A stretch of 64,000 bases of DNA from Pseudoips prasinana (Eukaryota; Arthropoda; Insecta; Lepidoptera; Nolidae), in NCBI GenBank assembly GCA_951640165.1, contig OX621250.1, positions 1,240,001-1,304,000 of the forward strand, written 5' to 3'. The translations under genes were made by a program, and so were the position numbers. Positions 11,606 through 20,937 of this stretch are shown piece after piece; position 1 is the stretch's first letter; each line of letters begins with the position of its first letter. Below the pieces are notes generated by a model. It did not search any database. It worked only from the letters and a program-made list of their open reading frames with translations, and had not been told where the DNA came from.

Positions 11606-11752
11606 CTAAGTTTCGTTTTTATGTTCTTCTTCTGTGTCCGGAATCCATGTAGATCCAGAATCAGAAAAAGGTTCTTCATCTTTTAAAGGTGGCATTGGTT
11701 TGATACCGGAAATGGGACTTGACCCTCTGATTTCCTCTGATGACAGCTTAAT
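11606..11752 (-). pseudogene. Acidic ORF remnant at the inner right side of E2
   Basis: An open stretch of about 48 codons, low in stops for this AT-rich DNA, reads SSEEIRGSSPISGIKPMPPL, then DEEPFSDSGSTWIPDTEEE and ends HKNET-stop. After the stop a lysine-rich continuation is visible. Acidic Ser/Asp/Pro stretches of this style are common at the N-termini of transposon and nuclear host proteins, but I cannot name a family. It is upstream of the LINE and conserved in copy 2 (interrupted there by an R1-like insertion), so it could be the last trace of the TIR element's own gene. Confidence 0.4.
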
Positions 11753-12211
11753 TTATTTAATTTTATTTGCCTAGCATCTTATAATTAATCTTTATCTTGT
11801 TGTAGAAGAAATGAATAACATCAACTATTTATAAATTAGATACGTTTTATCAGAATTCTGAATAGCAGAATTAAATAAATAGAGTTATTTAGTTTTCCTA
11901 GAACTAAGTTAGTTTTGTAAAAGAATTTTTAAGTTGAGGAAAAATTCAACAACTCAAGTTATTTAACTTATTCGACATTCATCTTGTCATTGACCACAGT
12001 TATTGATTTATTTACTGAGTTATTTATTTTTCCTTTAAAAAAAATGTGTTTGTATGAAGATATTTATTATTCCATCTGTCATGACCTGTCTGACAAAAAT
12101 GGCTATATCTTTGGAACGGAATAAGATATGAAAATGCCTGTAAGGCTCAAATATGCGGCATGATATAGGTGTTTTGAAAATAGGAAAAAGTCAAAATCGC
12201 CAAAATCGGAC

Positions 12212-12242
12212 TTATTTAGTTTTCCAACTACGGGGACGATAT
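12212..12242 (-). repeat. E2 copy 1 right TIR
   Basis: TTATTTAG then TTTTCCAACTACGGGGACG then ATAT; exact complement of 8403-8433. Confidence 0.85.
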
Positions 12243-12317
12243 ATAGATTGATGTATGTTTGTTACTCTTTAACGCCAAAACTACTTTAACGCAGGTGAAA
12301 CCGTGGGGCATAACTAG
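12243..12317 (+). mobile_element. 3' part of the Helitron-like repeat split by E2 copy 1
   Basis: TGTATGTTTGTTACTCTTTA near the junction and an end of ACGCAGGTGAAACCGTGGGG followed by CATAACTAG before a T. This is a decayed version of the hairpin plus CTAG end. It pairs with 8151-8402. Confidence 0.6.
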
Positions 12318-12658
12318 TATGTAATATAAATCTTCGCTTCTTTTACCTGTTTTTATCTCACCAAGAAAACACCAGTAGCCTATTTTTCACATTCATCCCT
12401 CGTTGGAATTTTAAATTCATGTAAAGAGATTTATTGGGTGTTGCATTCATAATATTTTGCTGTCACTCACTTTTCGGCATCCATTTACAACGACGCGTCG
12501 GCGGTTTTAACAATATTGCAGCATCGGGGCTGATACAAAGAGAAAAGGAAACAAAGTTGGCTTTATCAATTCTGTAATATAACCCTGGAAGATCGAAACC
12601 TACACTTTACAATTGTACTATTAGTACTATTTATTTTATAGCTAGTAAGATAAAACAA
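12318..12658. other. Interval without recognised gene
   Basis: Nothing beyond AT-rich unique sequence is recognised. Confidence 0.4.
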
Positions 12659-12659
12659 G

Positions 12660-12937
12660 GCTGTTGGGGTGGTTGGCAAATGTTTGCTTTTCACGCAGTC
12701 GGTCGTGGGTTCGATTCTCAAATCTCTGGCGTGTTCATGGACAAAAATATCTATCCTTTGTGGGCCCAGGACAGATACTTGTGTGCATTAACATGTCTGT
12801 TTGTCCTGAGTCTGGGTGTAATAATATATATACCATTTTGTTTTATAAAATACATACTGTATTTATCAATGATCTGGTTTCTATAGTACAAGCTCTACTT
12901 AGTTTAGGATCAGATATTATTATAATATTTTACTAAA
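12660..12937 (+). mobile_element. SINE-B (tRNA-headed) copy
   Basis: TGTTGGGGTGGTTGGCAAAT (A box region) and TCGTGGGTTCGATTCTCAA (B box), then TGTCCTGAGTCTGGGTGTAA, ATAGTACAAGCTCTACTTAG and a (ATT)n tail. An extra ~30 bp lies after the head at about 12735-12765. Other copies: 13104, 13723, 17116, 18311, 27505, 45085, 47164, 56146 and 59075. Confidence 0.75.
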
Positions 12938-13103
12938 CCACGGGATCGCATTCCGGAGTTTTTATTTTAATTCTGGGAAAATTGTTATCCTGATTACAAA
13001 ACAAGAGGTAATATTCTCTTTAACGTTAACTTTTTGCAGCAGTGTTCAACAAGTTAATTTTAATGATAATTTTAACCGGAGAAAACTACTATTCTTAAAA
13101 TTC

Positions 13104-13360
13104 TATCCTGGGACATTATTCACACACGGCCAACTGATCCCAACCTAAGCAGAGCTTGTACATACTATGGAAACCAGATAACAGGTATATTACATGTATT
13201 ATTTTTCTTTTTGTAATAACATACTTAAATAGATAATTTACTCCTAGACTCAGGACAAACAGACATGTCCATGACTCAAATATTTGTCCCGGGTGGGAAT
13301 CGAACCCACGACCTGCAGCGTGAAAGGCAGCGTATCTACCAACCACGCCAACAGGGCCCA
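13104..13360 (-). mobile_element. SINE-B copy
   Basis: On the minus strand: GGGCCCTGTTGGCGTGGTTG, then GTCGTGGGTTCGATTCCCAC, ending near CCCAGGAT. The T-arm is intact but the middle is shorter than in the 56146 copy. Confidence 0.8.
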
Positions 13361-13722
13361 TATTGTGTGCAAGGATCGAAGAAACTTGAAATAAATGGAA
13401 GTTATCTCTGTGTTCTTCTCTAGGAAATAGGCATGAGTCTATGTATCTATGTCAAATGCTTATGTGCAAAATAAAATTCATGTCAAAATCACCACTACCA
13501 TCCCGCGAGGCAATGAAGCCAGCCTCCAAAGCCAACAAATTATTAGACGTAGTCTAAAAAAAAAAAAAAATACGTATGTATTTATTTGTTTGTTGTGTGG
13601 TTGGTTACAATAATAACAGTACCCCATATAATTCCATGCGGGGCGTAAAACTTACTCTGCGCGGCCCAGTTCTATAACGCTGCCAAATTCCGGATTACTG
13701 GCTGCTTCTAGGTCTTAATAAT

Positions 13723-13968
13723 AATATCCTGGGACATTATCTATACGCGGCCATCTGATCCCAAACTAAGCAGAGCTTGTACTATGGAAACCAGGTAACC
13801 TATATACTACTTTTCTTTTGTAAATACATAATTATATAGATATATTACACCCGGACTCAGGACCAACAGACATGTTCATGCACACAAATATTTGTCCTGG
13901 GTGGGAATCGAACCCACGACCTCCGGCGTGAAAAGCAAGCGCTTGCCAACCACGCCAACAGGCCCGCC
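13723..13968 (-). mobile_element. SINE-B copy
   Basis: On the minus strand: GGGCCTGTTGGCGTGGTTGG, CGCTTGCTTTTCACGCCGGA and GGTCGTGGGTTCGATTCCC, ending GTCCCAGGATATTATTATTA. This is the most complete head of the family in the window. Confidence 0.85.
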
Positions 13969-14580
13969 GAAATATCTCAGATCTTGTCAGAAATATCCTA
14001 ACAACTCTTGCACCGACTTGGGATATATACCCAGTGTACACGCCTATCGTGTGCATGTCCCATAACAATTATTTTTAAGTTAGTCGATTTAAATGTTTAA
14101 CTTTGTGGCAACTTTTTTTATTGTCTATGACTTTATTGTATAAAATGTCGTCCCTTCCCTTTGTCTTTCTTTTTCTCTATGGATCAAGCCATGTGGAATG
14201 TAGACTGTGAATGTCAAATAAAATCTTGAAGAAACCTATTGGAATTGCACATGTCCACCACGAGATACCCACGACTATTGCATAGCTGACGCTAGACTAA
14301 CATGACTACAGAATTGACCTCTATATCTGTATTATTATCCTTTCATTATAAGCACTTACAAAGCGGCGACTTGATTATATTAATGAAGACGCCGATAATA
14401 ACCTTCCAAAAAGGCCTTCACCAATGAAAAGAGCAGAGTCATTAGTAACTTTGCCAGTCAGCCATCCTTAAGCCGATATCTCATTGACCCTTGAAGGTTC
14501 TATCAATTGTCTAAGCCCCGTAGTTTCTGGGATCCTTAAGTACCTTTCCGATCGCGATACTGAATTTTGATGGGCTAAAG
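13969..14580. other. Interval without recognised gene
   Basis: A stretch at about 14150-14235 with AATAAA near its end resembles a LINE 3' UTR, but the family is unclear. No coding region. Confidence 0.35.
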
Positions 14581-14821
14581 AAAAATCCTTTTCTTGGGAT
14601 CGGCTTTGTAAGAAATACGTTTAGTTGTCACTTTTTGCGTCGCTTACTTCATGAAATTTTCTCTTAGGAAAGTTGGTTAAGGATTCCAATAAGTAAGTTA
14701 AATAGTAATTTAAATAATCTGGGGAATATTTAGATGTTAATAAACATCAAAATTTTCCCCAGATTATTTCGTATATATATAACGTATTTCTTACAAAGCC
14801 GATCCCAAGAAAAGGATTTTT
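14581..14821. repeat. Fold-back repeat with nested inverted arms
   Basis: The outer arms 14581-14621 and 14781-14821 are exact complements (41 bp each, containing TTCTTGGGATCGGCTTTGTA). A second pair lies inside: AAATAATCTGGGGAA at 14712-14726 against its complement at about 14755-14769. The whole 241 bp could form one interrupted hairpin. It directly abuts a SINE-D copy. Confidence 0.8.
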
Positions 14822-14824
14822 TTA

Positions 14825-14960
14825 TGATTCCACGTGTGGTGGAGAGTGTAAGACAGTCGCTTTACCACTTCGTGTACTGGGTTCGATTCCCGCACAGGAC
14901 TACTATTTCTGTGACCCATAAGTATTTCTTCTGAGTATGTACGATGTACTCCTTTACACA
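14825..14960 (+). mobile_element. SINE-D copy
   Basis: GTGTGGTGGAGAGTGTAAGA, GACAGTCGCTTTACC and GGGTTCGATTCCCGCAC, then TGTGACCCATAAGTATTTC. The tail is truncated or diverged after CTTTACACAGGGATTAC. Confidence 0.75.
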
Positions 14961-15074
14961 GGGATTACTTTCCCTAGTGCGGGCGTTGTCTTTTATAAAA
15001 AGTTAATTTTGTATGTTTATGTATTTTACCTTATACACGAATCTATAGTAATAAATCATAAAACTAAAATAAAA

Positions 15075-15480
15075 TAAAAAAGGTTTTTATTCACGTAGAC
15101 TTTAAAAAAGCGCTTGTAAATAGTCAGAACATGTTTGTAGTTTATACAATTTATTTCATAATAGTAGTGATATTTAGCTAGCTTGTATTACCTAAGTTAT
15201 TGTCAAGGAGATTATGTTTAGTTGAATTTTTTAATATTATGTATTGAAATTTATATTTTACTACATGTTGTCTTAATGGTTCTGTCTATATTAAGGTATG
15301 AATTCAGTATTATTATTATAACGGAACTTGTGTTTAAAACGACGATCGCGCTTTAATGCGACCTCCGAATCCAATGCGCCCCAACTGAGAAGACCCAGCG
15401 AAACAAACTCAGCAGGTTCATCTACTACCGGTTTCAACACGGCCCAGTTGAGACGGTCCGGCGAAACATACTCATAATAA
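15075..15480 (-). mobile_element. LINE 3'-UTR repeat R, copy 1
   Basis: TTTTTATTCACGTAGACTTT at its start is the complement of an A-rich 3' end. Next come AATAGTCAGAACATGTTTGT and TGTCAAGGAGATTATGTTTA, ending CCCAACTGAGAAGACCCAGC. Copies occur at 29680 (minus) and 49205 (plus, split by E1). About 70 bp after the ATGTTTGTAG motif are missing here relative to the 29680 copy. The parent LINE is not identified. Confidence 0.6.
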
Positions 15481-15689
15481 GTTAACCACTATTAGTATAG
15501 TGACTTTTAATCGCATTCCAGGATTCGATGAATTAGCATCTTTTGACACTTAGCGGAAGTAACACTACATATTAATGTATTTTGAATTTATCTAGGCATT
15601 TCATTATTGTTAATACCCACAGCCATCATGGTACTAAATTAAAATTTTAACTATAATTTCCCACTGTAATAATTATACACCATTTTACT

Positions 15690-15846
15690 TTGAACAATTA
15701 GCCGTTCCCTCACCAGTCCATAAGTGCTCTGCTAGGTCAATCATAGGCACACGATCAGTGGCTCATATACGTGACCAGTAAAGTGAACGGGCATCTCCGT
15801 GCTTCTGCGGGCACGTTAAGCTGTCGGTACGGATTAATATCTCAGC
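15690..15846 (+). mobile_element. 5S-derived SINE fragment
   Basis: CGGGCATCTCCGTGCTTCTG and GCACGTTAAG match the body of the 5S-headed SINE (compare CTGAGCGTCTCCGTGCTTCG at 16178). The head is strongly diverged. It is cut on the right by the MITE at 15847. Confidence 0.45.
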
Positions 15847-16093
15847 CTGGAGCTCTACCGGCTAAGTCACCGAACATCGATTTCTTAAATGGCGTTCAAA
15901 TAAATAAAGGCTAAAAATGACATAATAAGTCGTTACATCGGCTTCCATTAGCACATTTGACGTCATAAATGGTCCGGAATCGCTTGTCAACTTTGAAGCC
16001 GATTTAACTATTGATTAAGTTATTTTTAACCTTTATTTATTTGAACGTCATTTGAGAAATCGATGTTCGGCGACTTAGCCGGTAGAGCCCCAG
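15847..16093. mobile_element. MITE with ~68-bp inverted ends
   Basis: The left end CTGGAGCTCTACCGGCTAAG and the right end CTTAGCCGGTAGAGCCCCAG are complementary with few mismatches. The match continues inward through GAACATCGATTTCT to an AATAAATAAAGG motif, about 68 bp per arm. 247 bp, no ORF, therefore non-autonomous. The superfamily is not identified. Confidence 0.75.
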
Positions 16094-16094
16094 T

Positions 16095-16390
16095 TGCGGT
16101 AAGTCATCGGCGAGGTAAAGTACCTATGGACGCGGTCATTCTATAGATGGGTGACTGTCAAAGTCGTTTCATTTCTGAGCGTCTCCGTGCTTCGCAGGGT
16201 ACGTTAGTAATAGTCGTTAAGCCATGTCTAGGCCTTCTGGGCGGCTTGAATAACTTTGAAACCAGGGTAACCACTGCCCATATGATAAAGAAAGAGACAG
16301 AAAGATTGTCGTCTGAAAGGCATGTTATAGGTCTAGTGGGTGGCTTAAACAACTCTGACACCACCGTTGCCCATACGATAAAGATAAATA
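16095..16390 (+). mobile_element. 5S-derived SINE copy with duplicated tail
   Basis: GATGGGTGACTGTCAAAG and the body TGAGCGTCTCCGTGCTTCGC, then GTAACCACTGCCCATATGAT. A second tail unit follows (GGTCTAGTGGGTGGCTTAAA, ACCACCGTTGCCCATACGAT), so the 3' tail is present twice in tandem. Confidence 0.55.
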
Positions 16391-17110
16391 TTTGAATTTT
16401 GTAATTTACCCACTGAAATAATGGTACTATATACAAATAAAGTGGGTAGATCTGTACTTTAATCTGGGTCAAGTCACCATATTTCATTCATCCAATAAAA
16501 GAGAGATTACGTGAGATAGATGGGTGGGAATTGGATCCTTACATTACCATACCGTGATTTAAATTCATAAAGGGTAAAAGGTCAAATGGAAATCAATTTG
16601 CGTTAAAATTCCTCATTCCTTAATTAATACAATTTGAATGATGTACCTAATATGTATGCCTATTTTGTATTGACCGCAAAGGTTTGATTTTAAAGGATTT
16701 ATTAGAAGCCTATTTATTGGAACAAAGTTCCTTATCGCGCGTTGTGAAAGGGGGCTAGACGGAAAAAAATCTTACTAAAAGTTGTCACGACACTTTTTGC
16801 AGCTGTGCGGCGTGCGCATGTTTCTCTGTCTGTCTCTCTCTCTCTCTCTTATAGAAAGCAAGCCAGATCTTTTCATTTCTATTTCGCATTGAACAGTGTG
16901 GTGTCGCGACTATTATTTTTGTTGAGTGTATACAGGTTTTTTGTACATAATAAATAATAAGAAATAACTTCATTCCATCCGGGTGTCCCTTGACACCTCT
17001 CAAGTTGTTTTCGTACTTAAATTGCGCTCAGATCCCAGTTTAATATGTAGCGGCCAGCTACCAGGATCAAACGAGCAACGGCCAGCTGTTCCTAGATACT
17101 CATATCAAAT
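16391..17110. other. Interval without recognised gene
   Basis: A (TC)n microsatellite lies at about 16828-16850. Otherwise nothing is recognised. Confidence 0.4.
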
Positions 17111-17115
17111 CTATA

Positions 17116-17515
17116 ATAATAATAATATTCTGGGACATTATTTACATAACTTTTCTTTTGTGAATACATACTTATATAACGGTCACCGTAGCCTAGTTGG
17201 TAGTGATCCTGCCTACGAAGCTGGTGGTCCTGGGTTCGAATCCCGGTAAGTGCAAATATTTGTGTGATGAGCACGAATATTTGTTACTGAGTCATGGATA
17301 TTTTCTATGTATATAAGTATTTATCTATCTATATAAGTATGTATATCGTCGCCAGGTACCCATAGTACAAGTTTTGCTTAGTTTGGGGCTAGGATGATCT
17401 GTGTGACAGTGTCCCAAGATATTATTATAAATAAATTAAACCCAGACTCAGGACAAACAGACATGTTCATTTATCAAGCAAGCATTTGACAACCACGCCA
17501 ACAGGCCCGTCAATA
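17116..17515 (-). mobile_element. SINE-B copy interrupted by SINE-A
   Basis: Minus-strand SINE-B sequence is present at 17116-17178 (TTCTGGGACATTATTTACAT, the complement of its tail) and resumes at about 17431-17515 (CCCAGACTCAGGACAAACAG and ACCACGCCAACAGGCCCG). Between them lies the plus-strand SINE-A. The middle section of SINE-B with the TACAAGCTCTGC motif is missing. Confidence 0.75.
17180..17430 (+). mobile_element. SINE-A full-length copy inserted in SINE-B
   Basis: CGGTCACCGTAGCCTAGTTG, CCTGGGTTCGAATCCCGGTA, then CCCATAGTACAAGTTTTGCT and GATATTATTATAA at the 3' end. Both polymerase III boxes are intact. Confidence 0.85.
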
Positions 17516-17558
17516 TAAATAAATCATAATAAATGAATATAACTTATGTATAATTAAA

Positions 17559-18148
17559 AAAACCGGCCAAGTGCGAGTCGGACTCGCCCATGAAGGGTTC
17601 CGCAGCAGCAAGTATTTCAGTTGATTAAATGAAAGGTAAATTGCTGTTTACGATTTATGACGTTTTAAAAAAAACTACGAACTAGATCCCGTTCAAACCA
17701 AATTTCGTTGTTAGTTTGCATGATAATGTATATCATATATTTTTTTTATTTTTATCATTCTTTTATTTTAGAAGTTACAGGGGGGGGGGGGACACTCATT
17801 TTATTTTACCACTTTGGAAGTGTCTCTCGCGCAAACTATTCAGTTTAGAAAAAAAATATATTATAAACCTCAATATCATTTTTGAAGACCTATCTACAAA
17901 CAAACCATTTGTATGGGTACGATGAAAAAAAAATAAACGTTCAGTTTTATGTAATTTACTGTACTTTTTTTATTTTTGTGTGAAAATCTTAATGCGGTTC
18001 ACAGAATACATCTACTTACCAAGTTTCAACTGTACAGCTCTTATAGTTTCGGAAAAAAAGTAGCTGTGACATACGGACGGACAGACAGACAGACATGACG
18101 AATCTATAAGGGTTCCGTTTTTTGCCATTTGACTACGGAACCCTAAAA
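17559..18148 (+). repeat. Interspersed repeat with GGCCAAGTGCGAGTCGGAC head
   Basis: It begins AAAAACCGGCCAAGTGCGAG and ends GGTTCCGTTTTTTGCCATTT then GACTACGGAACCCTAAAAAG. The body holds a G-run at 17780 and GACAGACAGACAGACA at about 18080. A minus-strand relative lies at 57030-57308. Repeats with these borders are widespread in insect genomes. The class is not certain, and I see no coding capacity. Confidence 0.6.
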
Positions 18149-18246
18149 AGGAAATAAAAACAAATTTAGCTCCATTACTTAAATATCAATACTTGTACAT
18201 ATATACTTGCACACACGCACACCCGTATAATAATGTTAAAGGGCAG

Positions 18247-18272
18247 AGAAAGAGAGAGAGAGAGAGAGAGAT
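18247..18272. repeat. (AG)n microsatellite
   Basis: Uninterrupted AG dinucleotides followed by the start of a truncated SINE-B. Confidence 0.85.
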
Positions 18273-18310
18273 TAAGTGAAATAAAGGACATAGAAATCGT
18301 TTTTCTTAAT

Positions 18311-18440
18311 GGCATGAACATGTCGATTTGTCCTGAGTCTGGGTATATGTAGTATATCGGCTTTTTGGTTTCCATGGCTCTGTGTAGTTTGGGATCAAAT
18401 GGCCGTATGTGAATAATGTTCCACGATATTATTATGATAG
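18311..18440 (+). mobile_element. SINE-B, 5'-truncated
   Basis: ATGAACATGTCGATTTGTCC, TGAGTCTGGGTATATG, then TGTAGTTTGGGATCAAATGG and GATATTATTATGAT. The tRNA-like head is absent. Confidence 0.7.
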
Positions 18441-18704
18441 GTTTTTTTTTCTTTTTTTTCAAATCAAAATTCCATTATTTTGTCTTCACAAGTAAGTCAA
18501 AAGTACTAGACAAATGTTGGCTGTTTGGAGCTCGAAACCAAATTTCACCAATGATGGCCAATCCCAACAGAACCAAATATGCAGGATAAAGCATGAGTGT
18601 TTGAACAAACATAGATGCATCCTTTTTTCGTTCACTATCGAACGGTAAACCGATTTTAAGTTTCCACTGTTTCCGTCCCGTTAAAGTCTGTACAATATAG
18701 ATTA

Positions 18705-18889
18705 CTAGCTGTGCCCGGCGGTTTTACCCGCGTTTTATTTTGTAAATTATAGCCTATGTGTTAATCCAGGGTGTCAGCTATTTCCATACCAAATTTTATT
18801 AAAATCGCTTCTGACGTTTAGACTTGAAGAAGTAACAAATATACACACTCACACAGTCACAAACTTTCGCCTTTATAATATTAGTGTGA
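18705..18889 (-). mobile_element. Short non-autonomous Helitron (family 2)
   Basis: On the minus strand it starts A|TCACACTAATATTATAAAGG and ends CGCGGGTAAAACCGCCGGGC then ACAGCTAG|T. It has the same organisation as 3392-3568. Confidence 0.75.
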
Positions 18890-19900
18890 TCAGTCCATCG
18901 GCCACTACAGATTACAATATCAGCAAGGAATAGCCAACTGCATAGGACATAGGTATAAGCAACTCCTATCGCAACCCGCTCTAAGATCCATCGTTCCAAA
19001 ATGTGTAAACATACTGTTTACAAATAAATAATGCCAGTACATTCCGTCTGGTCATACAACCCTATAAAGAAACATTATTAAAATTTCATATGATATCTCT
19101 AGAATCAAGACGCTTATTACTGCAGGCTACGTTTTTACATGGTCTTATACACCATCGGTACGATTGCATCGAAGTGGTCAATAAAATATCCTACATTGTG
19201 CCAAGAACAGTGATCCGTAGAGTAGTTAGAGTTTGCCACCTCAAAGTGTCGAACTAATGCTGGGGAACGAGCACATCTACACCTCATATTAAAAAATTAT
19301 AATAAAAGTTTTGAAAAAGTGGATATATTTGCCTTGTCAGAACACGTCTTCAAAAACGAAATTTTAAAAAGTCTCTTTCATGGACTAAGTACTCTTTACA
19401 GACATTGATTACATATTTATCGTGTATTTTTTTTCTTAATTTTTACCGTTCTGTCTCGTTTTTTTTTTCAATGTTGATTGGGATTTAGCTGAAGACATAA
19501 AAGTAGGTTGTTACTATTTTATTTTTTGATATTTTATATTAATTGTTCTTTATATAATTACGTTTTACCTAGCTATAAGCGGCCTATATTGTAGTATATA
19601 TACCTCTTAGCATTAGACTTCACAGCACTGTGAAAACGTCGTGGGTTGTACTCCTAACATTACACAGTGATAAGCTCATGTTGTACAACTGTTTGTTTTC
19701 CAAATAAACAAAATAAAATTCCAGTATGTAGTACAAATTTTAATCATGCAATCGAAGTGCAGATAATACAGTACGATAATCCGATAATCCAGAATACACG
19801 TAATAAAAACTGTAAACACCGTTTATTGGTTGCAACACGCGAGGTATCATGCACGCTTTGTGAACTGAAAACTTTAAATGCGGATTCTTACCTACGTTTT
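18890..19900. other. Interval without recognised gene
   Basis: A weak match to the SINE-E 3' end (CCAACTGCATAGGACATAG) occurs at about 18930. No coding region is supported. Confidence 0.4.
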
Positions 19901-20031
19901 AAGTTCGAATGGCTTATTGGTCAAGTGATTAGTCAGGCTCCTTATTCAGAGTTCATGGGTTCGATTCCCACCGAGGAAAAAAATTGTGTTTGTCTCGGCG
20001 TAATCTATCTATAATATGTATTTATTTAGAA

Positions 20032-20386
20032 CTAGCTGTGCCCCGCGGTTTTACCCGCGTTAAATTTTATAAATCATCACTGTTCCTGGCTACATATTAT
20101 CACGTTATCACCTACGGAGGAGGCTCCGTAGGTGATAACGTGATAATATGTAGCCTACATGTTGACCCGACCTCTTAGTCATATTCATGCAAAATTTGAA
20201 GTAAATCCATGCAGTACTTTTTGAGTTTAGCCCGGACATACATACAGACAAACAGACACACAGACAAAAATTCTAAAAACTATAGATTTGGCTTCGATAT
20301 CGATTGTAGATCACGCCCCAAGTATCCTTTAAAAAAATATTCAATGTACAGTTTTGACTTTCCTACGATTTTATTATATGTATAGA
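20032..20386 (-). mobile_element. Non-autonomous Helitron (family 1) with an inverted duplication
   Basis: On the minus strand: A|TCTATACATATAATAAAATC at the start; CGATATCGAAGCCAAA in the middle; CGCGGGTAAAACCGCG hairpin, then GGGCACAGCTAG|T at the end. The 3' quarter holds an extra perfect inverted repeat (20088-20119 against 20124-20155) not present in the sister copies at 20628 and 63265. Confidence 0.8.
20088..20155. repeat. Perfect 32-bp palindrome inside a Helitron
   Basis: The arm GGCTACATATTATCACGTTA and its continuation to CTACGGAG are followed by GAGG and the exact complement. The right arm is the normal Helitron sequence; the left arm is the extra inverted copy. Confidence 0.9.
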
Positions 20387-20499
20387 TAATAAAAGTATGT
20401 TTATCAGTTGTCTAGTTACCTTAGTACAGGCTCTGCCTTATTTTGGATCAGATGTTGTTCAAGACGCGCAATAGCCCCGAGGCGAGATGGCGTATTGAC

Positions 20500-20580
20500 A
20501 GTTCAGGGATCATATGATCCCAAGTTAGGCATAGCCTGTTGTATGGCAACCACACACCTGATAAATTATTGATATAGTGA
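20500..20580 (-). mobile_element. SINE 3' fragment
   Basis: ATGATCCCAAGTTAGGCATA and ACCACACACCTGATAAAT resemble the complement of the common SINE body (AGCTCTGCTTAGTTTGGGATCA). Truncated on both sides. Confidence 0.45.
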
Positions 20581-20627
20581 TTAAGCAACTGCCATATGGT
20601 ATCTTAAGATATTTATAAAATGTATTA

Positions 20628-20937
20628 TCTATACATATAATAAAATCGTAGGAAAGTCAAAACTGTACATTGAATTTTTTTTAAAGGATACTTGGGGCGT
20701 GATCTACAATCGATATCGAAGCCAAAAATATAGTTTTTAGAATTTTTGTCTGTTTGTCTGTATGTATGTCCGGGCTAAACTCAAAAATACTACATGGATT
20801 TACTTCAAATTTTGCATGAATATTACTAAGAGGTCGGGTCAACATATAGGCTACATATTATCACGCTATCACCTACGGGCGAGGAGCTGTGATAATTTAT
20901 ATAATTTAACGCGGGTAAAACCGCAGGGCACAGCTAG
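20628..20937 (+). mobile_element. Non-autonomous Helitron (family 1)
   Basis: A|TCTATACATATAATAAAATC ... ACGCGGGTAAAACCGCAGGG then CACAGCTAG|T. 310 bp, no coding capacity. It lies head-to-head with the 20032-20386 copy, 241 bp apart. Confidence 0.85.

Larger units (their letters stand above)
8403..12242 (-). mobile_element. E2 copy 1: TIR element carrying a dead antisense RTE LINE
   Basis: Both ends carry the same 31-bp inverted repeat, counting the flanking ATAT; the core CGTCCCCGTAGTTGGAAAAC at 8407 is matched by its exact complement ending at 12238. ATAT lies at each border, so the target duplication is probably 4 bp, although ATAT is self-complementary and could be partly element. Inside, on the minus strand, are an acidic ORF remnant (11752-11606), LINE N-terminal and endonuclease remnants, a linker with a SINE in it, and reverse-transcriptase remnants. 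About 520 bp on the left and 450 bp on the right are non-coding and contain further TTATTTAGTTTTCC-like copies of the TIR motif. Excluding ATAT the unit is 3832 bp. No transposase is seen, so it would need one in trans. Confidence 0.8.
19905..20490 (+). mobile_element. SINE-C copy interrupted by a Helitron
   Basis: The head has GGCTTATTGGTCAAGTG and ATGGGTTCGATTCCCACC (B box), then a body TAATCTATCTATAATATGTA. After the minus-strand Helitron (20032-20386) the SINE resumes with GTTTATCAGTTGTCTAGTTA and ACAGGCTCTGCC. The order agrees with the uninterrupted SINE-C at 53150. Confidence 0.65.

Noticed and set aside
17180..17260. tRNA gene, from intact A and B boxes
   Set aside because: No complete cloverleaf acceptor pairing; a SINE body and tail follow and several copies exist nearby. 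The same applies to the other SINE heads.
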